Shown here: positions 27,528-36,773 of the stretch, piece by piece | Layout: every line of letters begins with the position of its first letter | Position numbering within the stretch: the stretch's first letter is position 1 | Origin: Clostridium folliculivorans | GTDB lineage: Bacteria; Bacillota; Clostridia; Clostridiales; Clostridiaceae | Length of the DNA stretch: 64,000 bases | Assembly (NCBI RefSeq): GCF_024341905.1 | Contig: NZ_BQXY01000002.1 | Location: 496,001-560,000 of the forward strand | Direction: 5' to 3' | Translations under genes and position numbers: made by a program | Notes under the pieces: model-generated | What the model was told of the DNA's origin: nothing | Database searches by the model: none | The model's input: only the letters and a program-made list of their open reading frames with translations

Positions 27528-28616
27528 TTATCCCCTTTTTTTTAAAATTAATGCAGCAAAAAACAAAAACATTTCCAAACCTGTTTCAACAAACATTGCA
27601 ATTATTGGATAGCTATAGTTTATAAAATCAAATAAATCAATACTGTTTCTGAAGGAAGTCGCTGATAAAACAAAAGAAACCAATATAGAGGGTAAAATAA
27701 GAGGTTTGTAACTTTTTAATCCTATCACTTGTGCAGTTTGCAGGGAAAATGCCCATATCATTTCAGCTGCAGATATAATTAATGCACCAATTGCAATCAT
27801 TAACCAGATCACTTCTAATCTTTCTATAAATACAGTTATATGTACATATCTTGCTAATCTAAGACTTGGGCTAAACATATTTTTAGCTTGTGATATACTA
27901 AAAACTCCTATACTTGCAACAATTATTAGTAATATTGTAATGCCCCCCATGCTCACTGCTGAAAATTTCGCAAAAAATCCATTCTCAGGGCGATCGCAAA
28001 TTGGTATGTACAACCCCATAATGATGCAAATCCCAATAAAAGATATAATAAGTATCGAACCAGAAATAGTTGGGTAAAATCCATGTTCAAGCTGTGGTTT
28101 AAGATTTTCTAAATGTAAGTCTGGAATAACAAGCACAAATAATAATATTAGACTTGCTAAAAATATAGGACCAAAAAACTCACATACTCTTCCCATAACT
28201 TCAACTCCTTTAAGAACAGCATAAGCTACCGTAATTGAAGAGCAAAGAAGAATCATTTCAATAGAAGTCTTTGGAAAAAAAGCAACATGAAGCATTATAG
28301 CAAAGCCACTTTGTAATAAAACTGATACCAGGAAAAAGAAAAGTGGAAACATCATACCTACAACTTTCCCTAATCCTTTGCCTAATATAGTCATACTATA
28401 TTGCGCCATATTTTGACCTGGAAATCTAATACCCATATATGCATATACCACAGCTAAAAGTACATCTAATATCCATGCTAAGATTATTGAAAGGACAGCA
28501 TCTCTACCAGATTGAACAATCAATATTCCAGGTGTATGTAAAACTGTGAAAGAGGTTATTATACAAAAAAGTAACCAAATAAATTGATTGGTATTAATAA
28601 TTCCTTTTTCCTCCAA
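27528..28616 (-). CDS. gerAB: Spore germinant receptor subunit B (GerAB/GerKB family)
   Basis: A 362-residue integral membrane protein of the APC-like spore germination transporter family with about ten helices, starting EEKGIINTNQFIWLLFCIIT. The B subunit is thought to bind germinants (amino acids or related) in the spore inner membrane. Conserved features include GRDAVLSIILAWILDVLLA and FPGQNMAQYSMTILGKGLG. The start appears to be TTG at 28616; an upstream GGAGG is poorly spaced for it. It is last in the operon A - C - small ORF - B. The receptor subtype and germinant are not assignable; the symbol denotes the family. Confidence 0.88.
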   Translation of the reverse strand: MEEKGIINTNQFIWLLFCIITSFTVLHTPGILIVQSGRDAVLSIILAWILDVLLAVVYAYMGIRFPGQNMAQYSMTILGKGLGKVVGMMFPLFFFLVSVLLQSGFAIMLHVAFFPKTSIEMILLCSSITVAYAVLKGVEVMGRVCEFFGPIFLASLILLFVLVIPDLHLENLKPQLEHGFYPTISGSILIISFIGICIIMGLYIPICDRPENGFFAKFSAVSMGGITILLIIVASIGVFSISQAKNMFSPSLRLARYVHITVFIERLEVIWLMIAIGALIISAAEMIWAFSLQTAQVIGLKSYKPLILPSILVSFVLSATSFRNSIDLFDFINYSYPIIAMFVETGLEMFLFFAALILKKRG

Positions 28617-28639
28617 CCTTATACAACTCCATTCTATAT

Positions 28640-28858
28640 TTACATTTCCTTAAAAAGTGCTCTCCCGATAGGTTCAAGAACACTTTCTATTAAATCCTTT
28701 AATTTAAAAAGTTTATTCTTACTAAGGATTTGAATACTCACTGCAAATAATAACATAAACACTACTACATACATCTCTTTTTTCAATCCTCTTTTAACTA
28801 ATGGGATGCATTCTATAACCCCAATTATAATAGCTAAAATAATTACAAAAAACATCAT
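28640..28858 (-). CDS. Small two-helix membrane protein inside the ger operon
   Basis: Seventy-two residues with two hydrophobic segments (about 2-17 and 29-45) and an amphipathic C-terminus (LKDLIESVLEPIGRALFKEM). It overlaps the end of gerAC by four bases (ATGA), so it is clearly in the operon. Small two-helix proteins encoded in ger operons of some Bacillus and Clostridium species have been called D subunits and modulate receptor function; this one fits in size and layout, but the assignment is by context, not by sequence identity that I can check. Confidence 0.72.
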   Translation of the reverse strand: MMFFVIILAIIIGVIECIPLVKRGLKKEMYVVVFMLLFAVSIQILSKNKLFKLKDLIESVLEPIGRALFKEM

Positions 28859-30051
28859 TTAATATTCCCCTCCTCAATACTGTCAATAGGAGAATCTTTA
28901 GTCATTCCTACCTTTTTTAAAGTTACATCGAAACTAACTTTATATTTCATTGTAGGGAATATTTTATCCCAATCTTTTTTCATACTTTCCCACTTTTCAG
29001 GATTATTATTATATATAATTTCAGCAAATCCAATTACATCAGCATTAAGATTGGTTTGACACTTATTTATTAATTCACTTAGCTTAGTTTCTAATATCTG
29101 CCCGGTGTTATTTTCTATTCTTCTTATTACCGATGAATCTAATTTAAGATTACTCATTTCTTTTATTTCAGCGGTTGCCATGCACTTAATTTCAAAACTA
29201 ATATCACCTTCATTTATCTTTGTTTCAATTTTAGTATCTTCTTTGAAAATCTGAACAACTATATTTTCTTTATTTGTATTTGACGTAATAGGTGAAACAA
29301 CTAAATTGCCCTTTATTTTTCTATAAAACCATGCTAAATATTTAGATTCTTCAGTTGTCAATACACCTACTAAACGGTCATTTTTAAATACAGCAGTCTT
29401 CTCAATCTTTATTCTTCCTTTTTGTTCATCCTTTGTTTTTTCTACTCTTACAACAGGTGCCAAACTTGCTTTTGCTTGACTTTGAAAGCCAATGATAAAT
29501 CTGTTCAAATCAACTGGTAGTATTGACCCATTCTTTCTTAATTTGTTCATCATATTTGCTAAACCTAAAGATGTAATGTCATCATTAGACATCTTGGTTT
29601 TCAAAACTTCGTAGGCGCTATCTTCGGCCATAAAGATCCAGTCTAAATTTCTAAATTGTCGATCTCTTGAAACATAATCTACAACTCCTGCAACCCCTTC
29701 AGAACACAACTCCTTTGACATAACAATGACTTGAATATGTGTAAAGTCTATAGCTAATGAACTAATTTGGGTGAAATTTTGTAAAGCATCCGAAAAATTT
29801 TTCCCTTTACTTGTTTGTAAAATTGAGCTATTTGCTCTCCCTGGCGAGTCGCTAGATTCTTTATTTGTAGTAGTTGGGTTAGCCAGTTCTAATGTCACAA
29901 GAATGGAGTTTTCATCTTTATCCTTATCAATTCCCATTCCAATAACAAGCGCAATTTCATTCAGCTCAGTTTTGTCAATGCAGCCAGTCAGTACTGTGGA
30001 CAACAGAAAAACTAATGCATTGACTAATATAAATTTATTTCTGATTTTCAT
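28855..30051 (-). CDS. gerAC: Spore germinant receptor subunit C, lipoprotein (GerAC family)
   Basis: A 398-residue lipoprotein. The N-terminal signal ends in the lipobox VLTGC with the acylated cysteine near residue 24, followed by IDKTELNEIALVIGMGIDKD, the standard GerAC start. The C subunit is anchored to the outer face of the spore inner membrane and is needed for receptor stability. The gene starts 17 bases inside the end of gerAA and its stop overlaps the next small gene, so the operon is tightly coupled. Confidence 0.92.
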   Translation of the reverse strand: MKIRNKFILVNALVFLLSTVLTGCIDKTELNEIALVIGMGIDKDKDENSILVTLELANPTTTNKESSDSPGRANSSILQTSKGKNFSDALQNFTQISSLAIDFTHIQVIVMSKELCSEGVAGVVDYVSRDRQFRNLDWIFMAEDSAYEVLKTKMSNDDITSLGLANMMNKLRKNGSILPVDLNRFIIGFQSQAKASLAPVVRVEKTKDEQKGRIKIEKTAVFKNDRLVGVLTTEESKYLAWFYRKIKGNLVVSPITSNTNKENIVVQIFKEDTKIETKINEGDISFEIKCMATAEIKEMSNLKLDSSVIRRIENNTGQILETKLSELINKCQTNLNADVIGFAEIIYNNNPEKWESMKKDWDKIFPTMKYKVSFDVTLKKVGMTKDSPIDSIEEGNIK

Positions 30052-31648
30052 CTTCTTTACTCAACCCCTCATCATCATTCCTTGATGGTCCAGGTTTTAA
30101 CCCACTAATCTGCCTTTGACGATTTTTTTCATTTGCAGAACCTGGTCTCTTGATCATTGCCCACCTAGGGAATCTAATAAACGAGTCCTTAAGCTCATTT
30201 AAATTTACTGGTGCAATTGGCGAAAGATAATTTACCCCAAAAGACCTTAAAGATACTAAATGAATAAATATTACAAGAAGTCCAAGCAAAATTCCATATA
30301 AACCAAATAATCCCCCAAGGAATATAATCACAAATCTCAAAACTCTAATTGAATACCCCATGTCATAAGATGGAATACCAAAGGAAGCAACAGCTGTTAT
30401 CGAAACAATAATAACCATAATAGAAGAAATCATGCCTGCTTTAACTGCAGCATCTCCAATTACAAGTGCTCCAACTATTCCAACTGTTTGATTTGCAGGT
30501 ATGGGTAATCTTATTCCTGCTTCTCTCAGTGCCTCGAAAGTAGCCTCCATAATTAATGCTTCCACAAGTACTGGAAAGGGAACTCTTTTAGCAGATTCCA
30601 TTATACTTATAAGTAATGCAGTAGGAACCATTTCTTTATGATAAGAAACAATTCCTACATATAATCCAGGTAATAATAATGAAACTATAAAAAACACAAA
30701 TCTTACAATTCTAATGAATGAGGCAATAATATATCTTTCTGAGTAATCTTCGCTAGTCTGTAAAAAGAGAATCATAGTTGTTGGAACAATTAATGCAAAT
30801 GGGGTGCCATCTATTAGTAATGCTATTCTACCTTCCAAGATAGCTCCAGCTACTCTGTCAGGTCTTTCTGTATGAAGAATTTGTGGAAATATGGTCTTTG
30901 TAGTATCCTGTATCAATTGTTCTATATACCCACTCTCAAGAATAGCATCTACGTCTATTTTACTAAGTCTATATTTAAGTTCTTTAAGTACCTTTTCATC
31001 AACAACATCCTCTAAGTACGTAATATGAATTATTGTCTTTGTTTGTCTACCTACTACAGAGTTCTCAAATTTCAATTTAGAAGATTTTATTTTTTTTCTA
31101 AGCATTGCAGTATTTACACTTATATTCTCTGTAAACCCTTCTTTGGGGCCTCTTATAACTTTTTCAATAGTTGGTTCGGATACATCTCTTCCTCTAAATC
31201 CAGGAATAGCAATTTTTAAGGCCTTATCTTCTTTATCTACTAATAATACCGCACTACCATTTAGTAAACCTTCTTCAAGTTCATGAGTATCTACTATCTC
31301 ACTTACATTAACAGTATTTAAAAACCGATTTTTAATGGTATCTACTATATTGCCAGAGTCTGTATTTAGTGAATTCATCGGCCTCATATTCATAATAGAT
31401 CTTATGGTAGTTTCATTAATTAGCTGAGTATCCACAAGTTCGTTTATAAAAATCAGTGCTGATGGAAGCTTAATTGAATCTATTACAAACTCTCTATACA
31501 CCACGTCACTGCAATTTGAAAACAAATTCCGCACTGTGCTTAAATTATCCGAAAGAGATTTACTTAATGGCTGCCGCTCTACTTTTTTATCTTTATTTTC
31601 ATCACACCGAGGTTTTGAATTATTATTATCTTTTGAAAAAATGCTCAC
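30035..31648 (-). CDS. gerAA: Spore germinant receptor subunit A (GerAA family)
   Basis: A 537-residue protein. The N-terminal half (to about 290) is a soluble domain with the family motifs SDVVYREFVIDSIKLPSALI and VIRGPKEGFTENISVNTAMLRKKI. The C-terminal half has about five or six membrane helices, including RVPFPVLVEALIMEATFEALREAGIRLP and the PANQTVGIVGALVIGDAAV segment. GTG start with ribosome binding site GAGAGGTG; the overlapping ATG is out of frame. A sigma-G-like promoter may lie upstream on the minus strand (GAATA at plus 31706-31710, CAAAATA at plus 31682-31688, 17-bp spacing), as expected for a forespore operon. Confidence 0.93.
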   Translation of the reverse strand: MSIFSKDNNNSKPRCDENKDKKVERQPLSKSLSDNLSTVRNLFSNCSDVVYREFVIDSIKLPSALIFINELVDTQLINETTIRSIMNMRPMNSLNTDSGNIVDTIKNRFLNTVNVSEIVDTHELEEGLLNGSAVLLVDKEDKALKIAIPGFRGRDVSEPTIEKVIRGPKEGFTENISVNTAMLRKKIKSSKLKFENSVVGRQTKTIIHITYLEDVVDEKVLKELKYRLSKIDVDAILESGYIEQLIQDTTKTIFPQILHTERPDRVAGAILEGRIALLIDGTPFALIVPTTMILFLQTSEDYSERYIIASFIRIVRFVFFIVSLLLPGLYVGIVSYHKEMVPTALLISIMESAKRVPFPVLVEALIMEATFEALREAGIRLPIPANQTVGIVGALVIGDAAVKAGMISSIMVIIVSITAVASFGIPSYDMGYSIRVLRFVIIFLGGLFGLYGILLGLLVIFIHLVSLRSFGVNYLSPIAPVNLNELKDSFIRFPRWAMIKRPGSANEKNRQRQISGLKPGPSRNDDEGLSKEDENQK

Positions 31649-31863
31649 ATTAAAGACACCTCTCCATTTAGAATTTAAAGTTATTTTGTGTATTATTGAT
31701 AATAATATTCGCTTATCAATTTGGCATATAATATGTACATATTTTGGAGTAAATCAACGGTTTAAGTAGATATCAATACTTCTAGACTATAGTGGATTTA
31801 TATGCCCCTTTCCCCCTAGGAACAGTGTGTAGTGTATCATACGTAAACATTTATTATGAAAAA
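31649..31863. other. Upstream region of the ger operon
   Basis: About 215 bp. The only supported signal is the sigma-G-like pair on the minus strand near 31682-31710. A 63-codon open frame across 31787-31978 has no ribosome binding site and overlaps an F1 element and a terminator, so it is not called. Confidence 0.4.
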
Positions 31864-31902
31864 TATAGATGAACGATTTCGGATCGAAGTTGTTCATCTT
31901 TA
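31864..31902. repeat. F1 foldback element, minimal copy k
   Basis: Arms GATGAACGATTTCG (31868-31881) and CGAAGTTGTTCATC (31885-31898), separated by three bases. The arm sequence is nearly that of the nested copy at 16735, but the inside is lost. A further F1-like half (AGATAGACTAGTTTCAAAG) follows. Confidence 0.75.
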
Positions 31903-31939
31903 GATAGACTAGTTTCAAAGAAAATCTCATTAAATAAAA

Positions 31940-31973
31940 AAATGAGAGTATTTTTAATACTCTCATTCCTAGA
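31940..31973 (-). terminator. Terminator of the LPQTG protein gene
   Basis: AATGAGAGTAT and its exact complement around TTTTA. The minus strand continues with a run of T. Confidence 0.8.
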
Positions 31974-31989
31974 TACATAACTAAATGTT

Positions 31990-33942
31990 TTATCTATTCG
32001 ATGTTTTTATTCTAGATATGTTTCTTCTCATTAAAACAGTACTTCCCATTAATATAAGTATTAATGCAGCTAGCATTATACCGGTAGAGTCTATTACCGC
32101 ACCAGTTTGAGGGAGAGTCCCGTTTATTTGAGCTATAGTATACTTACTAAAGTGACTTGCTTGAAAAGTAAATGTCATAGTTTCTTTATTATAACTTCCT
32201 CCTACATTTTCCCATGATTTATTATTTTCATTATAGTAGAAAGCTGAAAGCTTATTTATATCTAAATTTTTAATTTCATCATTTGTAATCTTTACTGATA
32301 TAGTTGCTTTTCCATTTTTAAAGCTGTGAATATCTTTTAGCTTAGTTCCATCTTGTCTATATATACCAAGACTAAAATCAAATAGCTTTCCAATATCCTT
32401 GATTGAACTTAAAGAATAATCATTTTTTACAATCGCCTCACTAAACTTAACATAATCCCCGTTGTTTACCCCTGTATAGTCTATAGTTGAAAATGGAAGT
32501 ACTAAACTAACATTATTTGCATTAACTTTTACACTACCTTTTCCCCCATTGGTAGTTAAAGCATCAAACTTTGTTTCGATAGTTTGCACACTACTTGCTA
32601 GTGTTGGAACTACTGTATTTTCAGAGTCTTTAGATATCTGCTTAGAATCTAAAGTTAATACAGCATTTGTACCTTTAACATCCACATTGAACTTTTCTTT
32701 ATTGGTATCTTGTGGCGTTGAATTATTATTTGCAGTTGTACCATTGTTACTAGAAACTGTATTATTTCCTGAATTAGTTCCGCTATTCTGACTAGTATTG
32801 GTATTATTGTTATCTAACGGTTTTTCGGCTGGATCTGAAATAGATATTGGTGTATATCCCATGCCTACTATACCGTAAGCAACCATATGCTTATCATCAT
32901 AAACTTTAATAGGCTTCATAAAGTTATCGACAACATACTTCTTTTGAAGTTCATTACCTTCCAACTTAAAAATATCCCCATTCTGACTTATCCATACATT
33001 TCTGTTAATATCAATTGTTGCAAAAAAGTATGTTGTTGGAAATTCAAATTCCTTTACTAGTTGAAGTGTATCATTATTAATTTTGTATTTCTGAACTAAC
33101 ATTTTTTCTTCTGTAATACGTCCATCTGTAATCTTTCCCAATTTTCCTGCTATAAAGGTTAATGTATTATCATCTCCTGGGCAAATTTCATAGATAGCCA
33201 TAGGAACAGCGCTGTTTACTAAATACTCTTTTTCTATTTTTCCATTTGAAATTTTATAAACTTTATTATCTGTACCTGAAGTAACTGTCCTAGAAAACCA
33301 CATACTACCATCAGATGCTTCTATAAGACCTCCAAAGCTGTCGTAGTTTTGGTCTCCTTTTTGTATCTTTTCAGCTTCGAATGAAAAGCCTTTATCATTA
33401 AATATTATATCTTTTGCTTTATTGTCTAGTATTCTTCCATTAGAATCATATATTGGAATGTTGTGCTCTTCCGCCTCATACCAGAATACACCATTTGAAT
33501 CAATTATTATGTGAGTTATATAAGCTTGTCCGTCTTTATAGGATGGTACTTCTTTTACATATTCCATTTTATATGTATTTAAATCAACTTTATATATTGA
33601 TCTCTTGTTATCTTGATTTGAAACTACATAAGCGTTATCATTATATATCCCTATAAAGTCTAGAAACCTTATAAGATTAAAATCTTCTGATATTATATGC
33701 TTTTTACCATTTTCTTCAACATAAAATTTAATATTATTGTCAATAATCACTGCATTATTAATAATAGTTTTATCTTTATATTGATAAGCAAAATCTACAG
33801 TTTCTTTTCTTATATCTAAGAATTGAGGCACAGATGAATTAACTTCTTCTGCTTTTACCTCTTTCGATACCCCCATACCAAAAATCAATTGCACTAAAAA
33901 CATAACTAAGATGGCTATGCTAAAGTTTTTTCTTTTTTTCAT
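31990..33942 (-). CDS. Sortase-anchored (LPQTG) surface protein with propeller-like N-terminal region
   Basis: A 650-residue wall protein. Signal peptide at 1-31 (MKKRKNFSIAILVMFLVQLI, cut near VKAEE). Residues about 40-380 contain repeated W/Y-x-S/D units such as DSNGVFWYEAE, DGSMWFSRT and DINRNVWISQNG, spaced as in a beta-propeller. A serine/threonine/asparagine-rich linker follows (about 385-430), then a beta domain (about 430-610). The C-terminus has the sorting signal LPQTG, a hydrophobic helix and an RRN-containing positive tail, so sortase links it to peptidoglycan. Its leader is a c-di-GMP-I riboswitch, which ties this surface protein to the motile/sessile switch. Adhesion is the likely role, but this is inference. 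Confidence 0.87.
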   Translation of the reverse strand: MKKRKNFSIAILVMFLVQLIFGMGVSKEVKAEEVNSSVPQFLDIRKETVDFAYQYKDKTIINNAVIIDNNIKFYVEENGKKHIISEDFNLIRFLDFIGIYNDNAYVVSNQDNKRSIYKVDLNTYKMEYVKEVPSYKDGQAYITHIIIDSNGVFWYEAEEHNIPIYDSNGRILDNKAKDIIFNDKGFSFEAEKIQKGDQNYDSFGGLIEASDGSMWFSRTVTSGTDNKVYKISNGKIEKEYLVNSAVPMAIYEICPGDDNTLTFIAGKLGKITDGRITEEKMLVQKYKINNDTLQLVKEFEFPTTYFFATIDINRNVWISQNGDIFKLEGNELQKKYVVDNFMKPIKVYDDKHMVAYGIVGMGYTPISISDPAEKPLDNNNTNTSQNSGTNSGNNTVSSNNGTTANNNSTPQDTNKEKFNVDVKGTNAVLTLDSKQISKDSENTVVPTLASSVQTIETKFDALTTNGGKGSVKVNANNVSLVLPFSTIDYTGVNNGDYVKFSEAIVKNDYSLSSIKDIGKLFDFSLGIYRQDGTKLKDIHSFKNGKATISVKITNDEIKNLDINKLSAFYYNENNKSWENVGGSYNKETMTFTFQASHFSKYTIAQINGTLPQTGAVIDSTGIMLAALILILMGSTVLMRRNISRIKTSNR

Positions 33943-33972
33943 TTTATACTCCCCTTACATTAATAATAATCC

Positions 33973-34180
33973 AAAATAAAAAATCTATGGTATTATTTCT
34001 TGAAGTTAAACACCCCCAAACAATTCCATAGATATAGACCACTTTTATTATTAAAGAAAGTAAGCTTATAGAAAAAGCTTATAGCTATACAATTTAGGTA
34101 ACCCGGCTGCCGTAGTTAAATAACCTTAGGCCCGTAGCTTTGCGTCTCTACCTTTCAATAGATTTGCCTTTATCTATGGT
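33973..34180 (-). ncRNA. Cyclic di-GMP-I (GEMM) riboswitch with terminator
   Basis: On the minus strand the aptamer shows GACGCAAAGCTACGGGCCTA, then AACTACGGCAGCCGGGTTACC (given in two parts: AACTACGGC and AGCCGGGTTACC), the hallmarks of the GEMM-I aptamer (plus 34087-34170). Downstream is a terminator stem whose arms are ATCTATGG (plus 34026-34033) and CCATAGAT (plus 33983-33990) followed by TTTTTTATTTT. A second CCATAGAT lies at the very 5' end of the RNA (plus 34172-34179), so the middle strand can pair with either, giving antitermination or termination. The switch ends about 30 bp before the start codon of the LPQTG gene. Confidence 0.95.
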
Positions 34181-34182
34181 AT

Positions 34183-34297
34183 ATTATACTTACATTAATT
34201 GTTATATTTTATGTAGTATGTAAAATTGTATCATAATATTACAAAATTGTGAAGAAAATATTACAAACTTGTGAATAAGACATTACAACAAAATAAA
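34183..34297. promoter_or_regulatory. Riboswitch promoter with four 22-bp iterons upstream
   Basis: Minus strand TATAAT (plus 34183-34188) places the RNA start at the riboswitch 5' end; the -35 position (TAAAAT) is poor. Directly upstream, units starting at 34214, 34236, 34258 and 34280 repeat every 22 bp. Units 2 and 3 share ATATTACAAA-T/C-TTGTGAA; units 1 and 4 are diverged (ATGTAAAATTGT, ACATTACAACAAAA). The arrangement suggests activator binding on one face of the helix. It could serve the divergent gene at 34463 as well. Confidence 0.6.
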
Positions 34298-34462
34298 CAT
34301 TTCAAGTTTCTATAAATTAATTTTGATTTTTATTTGCAATAAATACATAAACAATGTATCATATTTATGTAATATTTAAGAATATGTAGTGTGATAATAA
34401 TCTTATGTTTATTATAGGGGGTTATCAGCAAATACATAATCTATATAAGAAGGAGTATAACA

Positions 34463-34699
34463 ATGAAAGCAGTATACAAAAACCCTAAAGAATTAGCAAC
34501 AAAGTTATTAGATGTAGTTGATTCATACAGAGAGGGCTTAACTACTTATGAGAAGTTTGAAAGTACTATTCTTACTCTAATAGAAAAGAACGAGGACAGA
34601 ATATACAAGAATGGATTTATGCCTACAAAACTAGTTAACTTTTTAGGTGAAGATAGAAAAGCACTTATCGATGAAGTGTCAAACAAATTAGATAAGTAG
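34463..34699 (+). CDS. Small conserved protein, TIGR04540-like
   Basis: Seventy-eight residues, soluble, predicted all-alpha: MKAVYKNPKELATKLLDVVD, SYREGLTTYEKFESTILTLI, FMPTKLVNFLGEDRKALIDE. The start and the K-x-G-F-M-P-x-K-L-x-x-x-L-G pattern agree with the family named TIGR04540, whose function is unknown to me. The ribosome binding site AAGGAG is strong and a good terminator follows, so it is a real monocistronic gene. It is divergent from the c-di-GMP-controlled surface protein and shares the iteron region. Confidence 0.7.
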   Translation: MKAVYKNPKELATKLLDVVDSYREGLTTYEKFESTILTLIEKNEDRIYKNGFMPTKLVNFLGEDRKALIDEVSNKLDK

Positions 34700-34707
34700 G
34701 ATTATTT

Positions 34708-34762
34708 AAGGGAATTAATTTTTAAGTTGTAACTTAAGATTAATTCCCTTTATTTATTTTTT
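34708..34762 (+). terminator. Terminator of the TIGR04540-like gene
   Basis: AAGGGAATTAAT (34708-34719) pairs perfectly with 34739-34750, followed by a T-rich run. Confidence 0.85.
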
Positions 34763-34784
34763 AAATATATCCTTTAACATAGAG

Positions 34785-34879
34785 GCTATGCTTAAGAATA
34801 TTGTTGAAATTAAATGTTAATGCAGGAGATTCTATATGAGCGAGCTATTAGAATTAAATTATTTTTCTCGGAAGAAATG
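34785..34879. repeat. F2 element, left half
   Basis: GCTATGCTTAAGAATA, TTGTTGAAATT and TATATGAGCGAG...TAGAATTAAAT match the full copy at 16540 over about 85 bp. It stops at the 3' end of the esterase gene. Confidence 0.8.
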
Positions 34880-34881
34880 TT

Positions 34882-36366
34882 TTAATCAATATATAACTTA
34901 ATATCATTCCAAACATCATAGTTTTTCTCGCTAGGATTCATAACAACTCTATTATTTTCATTAAATATAAAAGTAGCACGAATTTCAGCATTATAATTGG
35001 GCCAATACATATCTAAATCCCTATTAGGATCACTATTTTTTGCAAAGTTTACCCAAGCAGTATGCATATCATCTCTAAGTTTATACATAACCTTTTTTGG
35101 TGCTCCTTTCCAAAATCTACGAATAACTCCCCTACCTAGATTATCTAATGCAATAGGAACTTCTACACCATGGACAGACTTTAATCCAACTAATCTAGTT
35201 AATATAGGCGCATAGTCAAACCTATACATCCAAGTGCTATTGTAACCACTCTGCCTATCAGCCACTTTAATTGAATCTATTAAAAAAGCTCTATCTTTAG
35301 CCAATTCTTTCATCTGTTTGTTTTCAGAAAGTCCATCATATAGCTGGTGTAAATCTTCAAGTTTATCAATGCAGTGATTAAGTTCAAGCATTTTTCTAAC
35401 CTGCTCCCAGCTACTCGGAAACATTGTAGCTTCCACTTTTACAAACAAAGCTCCGTCATCATCATTTGTTCCGATAATCAACTTAATATCTTTTGCACAC
35501 CCCTTGGAAATGGCATCTATAGGATGCTCTGGAATTAAATCATCAATTACCGGGCCTGGCAAGAATATTCCTGGGTACAAGTTGCAATTATTAAAAAGCA
35601 AATATTCTGCAGCATGCTTCATTTCGTCTGGATGAAGAGTTTTTAATTTATAAACTTCACCTGGTGCTATTTTCGTTACTTTTAAAAATAAATTCATGTT
35701 CAGCTTTGTAGAATAGTGATTATGAACACATCCAGGTATAGGACTCTCAGCAATGGCTTTATTAAATAAGCCTTTTGATTTTGGTGCAGCTAACATATTT
35801 ATTACTGAGGCAGCACCTGCTGACTCGCCTGCTATTGTAATGTTATTTGAATCTCCTCCAAAGGTAGCAATGTTTTCCTTAATCCAAATAAGTGCTTCTA
35901 TTTGGTCAGCCACTCCACAATTAGAATCAAAGCTGTCATCATATATGCTAAAATCATAGAAGCCTAAAACACCAAGTCTATAATTAAAGGCAACGTAAAT
36001 CACTCCATCCTTTGCAAAGTTAGTTCCATCATAGTTAGGATCTGAACATTCACCAATGCTATATGCTCCACCATAAATCCATACAAACACAGGTAAATCT
36101 TTCGCCTCTCGTGGCGCCCATATATTTAAGAATAAGCAGTCTTCACTGGCAGGAATATCTGTTAATTTAGTATCTAGAAATTGGTGCGGCTTATTACCAT
36201 GGTTTTTAGTTTCTTTTACCCCAGCCCAAGGAACACATTTTTCAGTCCTTTTAAATCTTAATTTCCCAATAGGAGGTTTAGCATAGGGAATTCCAAGCCA
36301 TTTATTAATCCCCTCTTCACTAAAACCTTCTACTTTTCCGTATTTAGTCTCAACTACCAATCCCAT
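34882..36366 (-). CDS. Type B carboxylesterase (para-nitrobenzyl esterase-like)
   Basis: A 494-residue alpha/beta hydrolase of the carboxylesterase type B family. It starts with the typical VETKYGKVEGF and GIPYAKPPIGKLRFK, has the oxyanion loop VFVWIYGGAYSIG and the nucleophile elbow GESAG with Ser182, and the catalytic histidine lies in VHGVEVPI near residue 396. No signal peptide, so it is cytosolic, like Bacillus PnbA. The natural ester substrate is unknown. A strong ribosome binding site AGGAGAT precedes the ATG. Its 3' end abuts a truncated F2 repeat. Confidence 0.9.
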   Translation of the reverse strand: MGLVVETKYGKVEGFSEEGINKWLGIPYAKPPIGKLRFKRTEKCVPWAGVKETKNHGNKPHQFLDTKLTDIPASEDCLFLNIWAPREAKDLPVFVWIYGGAYSIGECSDPNYDGTNFAKDGVIYVAFNYRLGVLGFYDFSIYDDSFDSNCGVADQIEALIWIKENIATFGGDSNNITIAGESAGAASVINMLAAPKSKGLFNKAIAESPIPGCVHNHYSTKLNMNLFLKVTKIAPGEVYKLKTLHPDEMKHAAEYLLFNNCNLYPGIFLPGPVIDDLIPEHPIDAISKGCAKDIKLIIGTNDDDGALFVKVEATMFPSSWEQVRKMLELNHCIDKLEDLHQLYDGLSENKQMKELAKDRAFLIDSIKVADRQSGYNSTWMYRFDYAPILTRLVGLKSVHGVEVPIALDNLGRGVIRRFWKGAPKKVMYKLRDDMHTAWVNFAKNSDPNRDLDMYWPNYNAEIRATFIFNENNRVVMNPSEKNYDVWNDIKLYID

Positions 36367-36482
36367 TATACATATCTCCTAAACTCTTATATATTTAGAT
36401 AATGCTTATAGGGTTAATTTCCTACACTATTAATAGTTATTATGCTGATTTTTACGAAATAAAAACATTCTAAAATATATAT

Positions 36483-36550
36483 ATGTTTAAGAATATTATT
36501 AAAATTAAAAGCTTGTGAAGGAGAAGATTAAATACGGTGCTTTAATAGTT
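36483..36550. repeat. F2 element, internally deleted copy
   Basis: Left end ATGTTTAAGAATATTATTAA joined after about 30 bp to the right-end ACGGTGCTTTAATAG. The roughly 130-bp core seen at 16540 is missing, as in internally deleted mobile elements. Confidence 0.65.
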
Positions 36551-36773
36551 ATTAAAATACAAATATTCTTAAAGATGATATATAACAAGGTAAGAGATAG
36601 CCGTAGAAACTATAAATTCAGCTTACATATATTTAAAGGAAGGAACTTTTATAATATCTTAAAAGCTCCTTCCCATAATCATTATAATGATTTTCAATTT
36701 TTCTTCACTTATATTTATACGGATGTAATACTTCATAATAAAATTTATATTTTCAAATTGATGTTGTCCATCT

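Noticed and set aside
31787-31978. 63-residue open frame on the minus strand
   Set aside because: It runs over an F1 foldback and a terminator and has no ribosome binding site.
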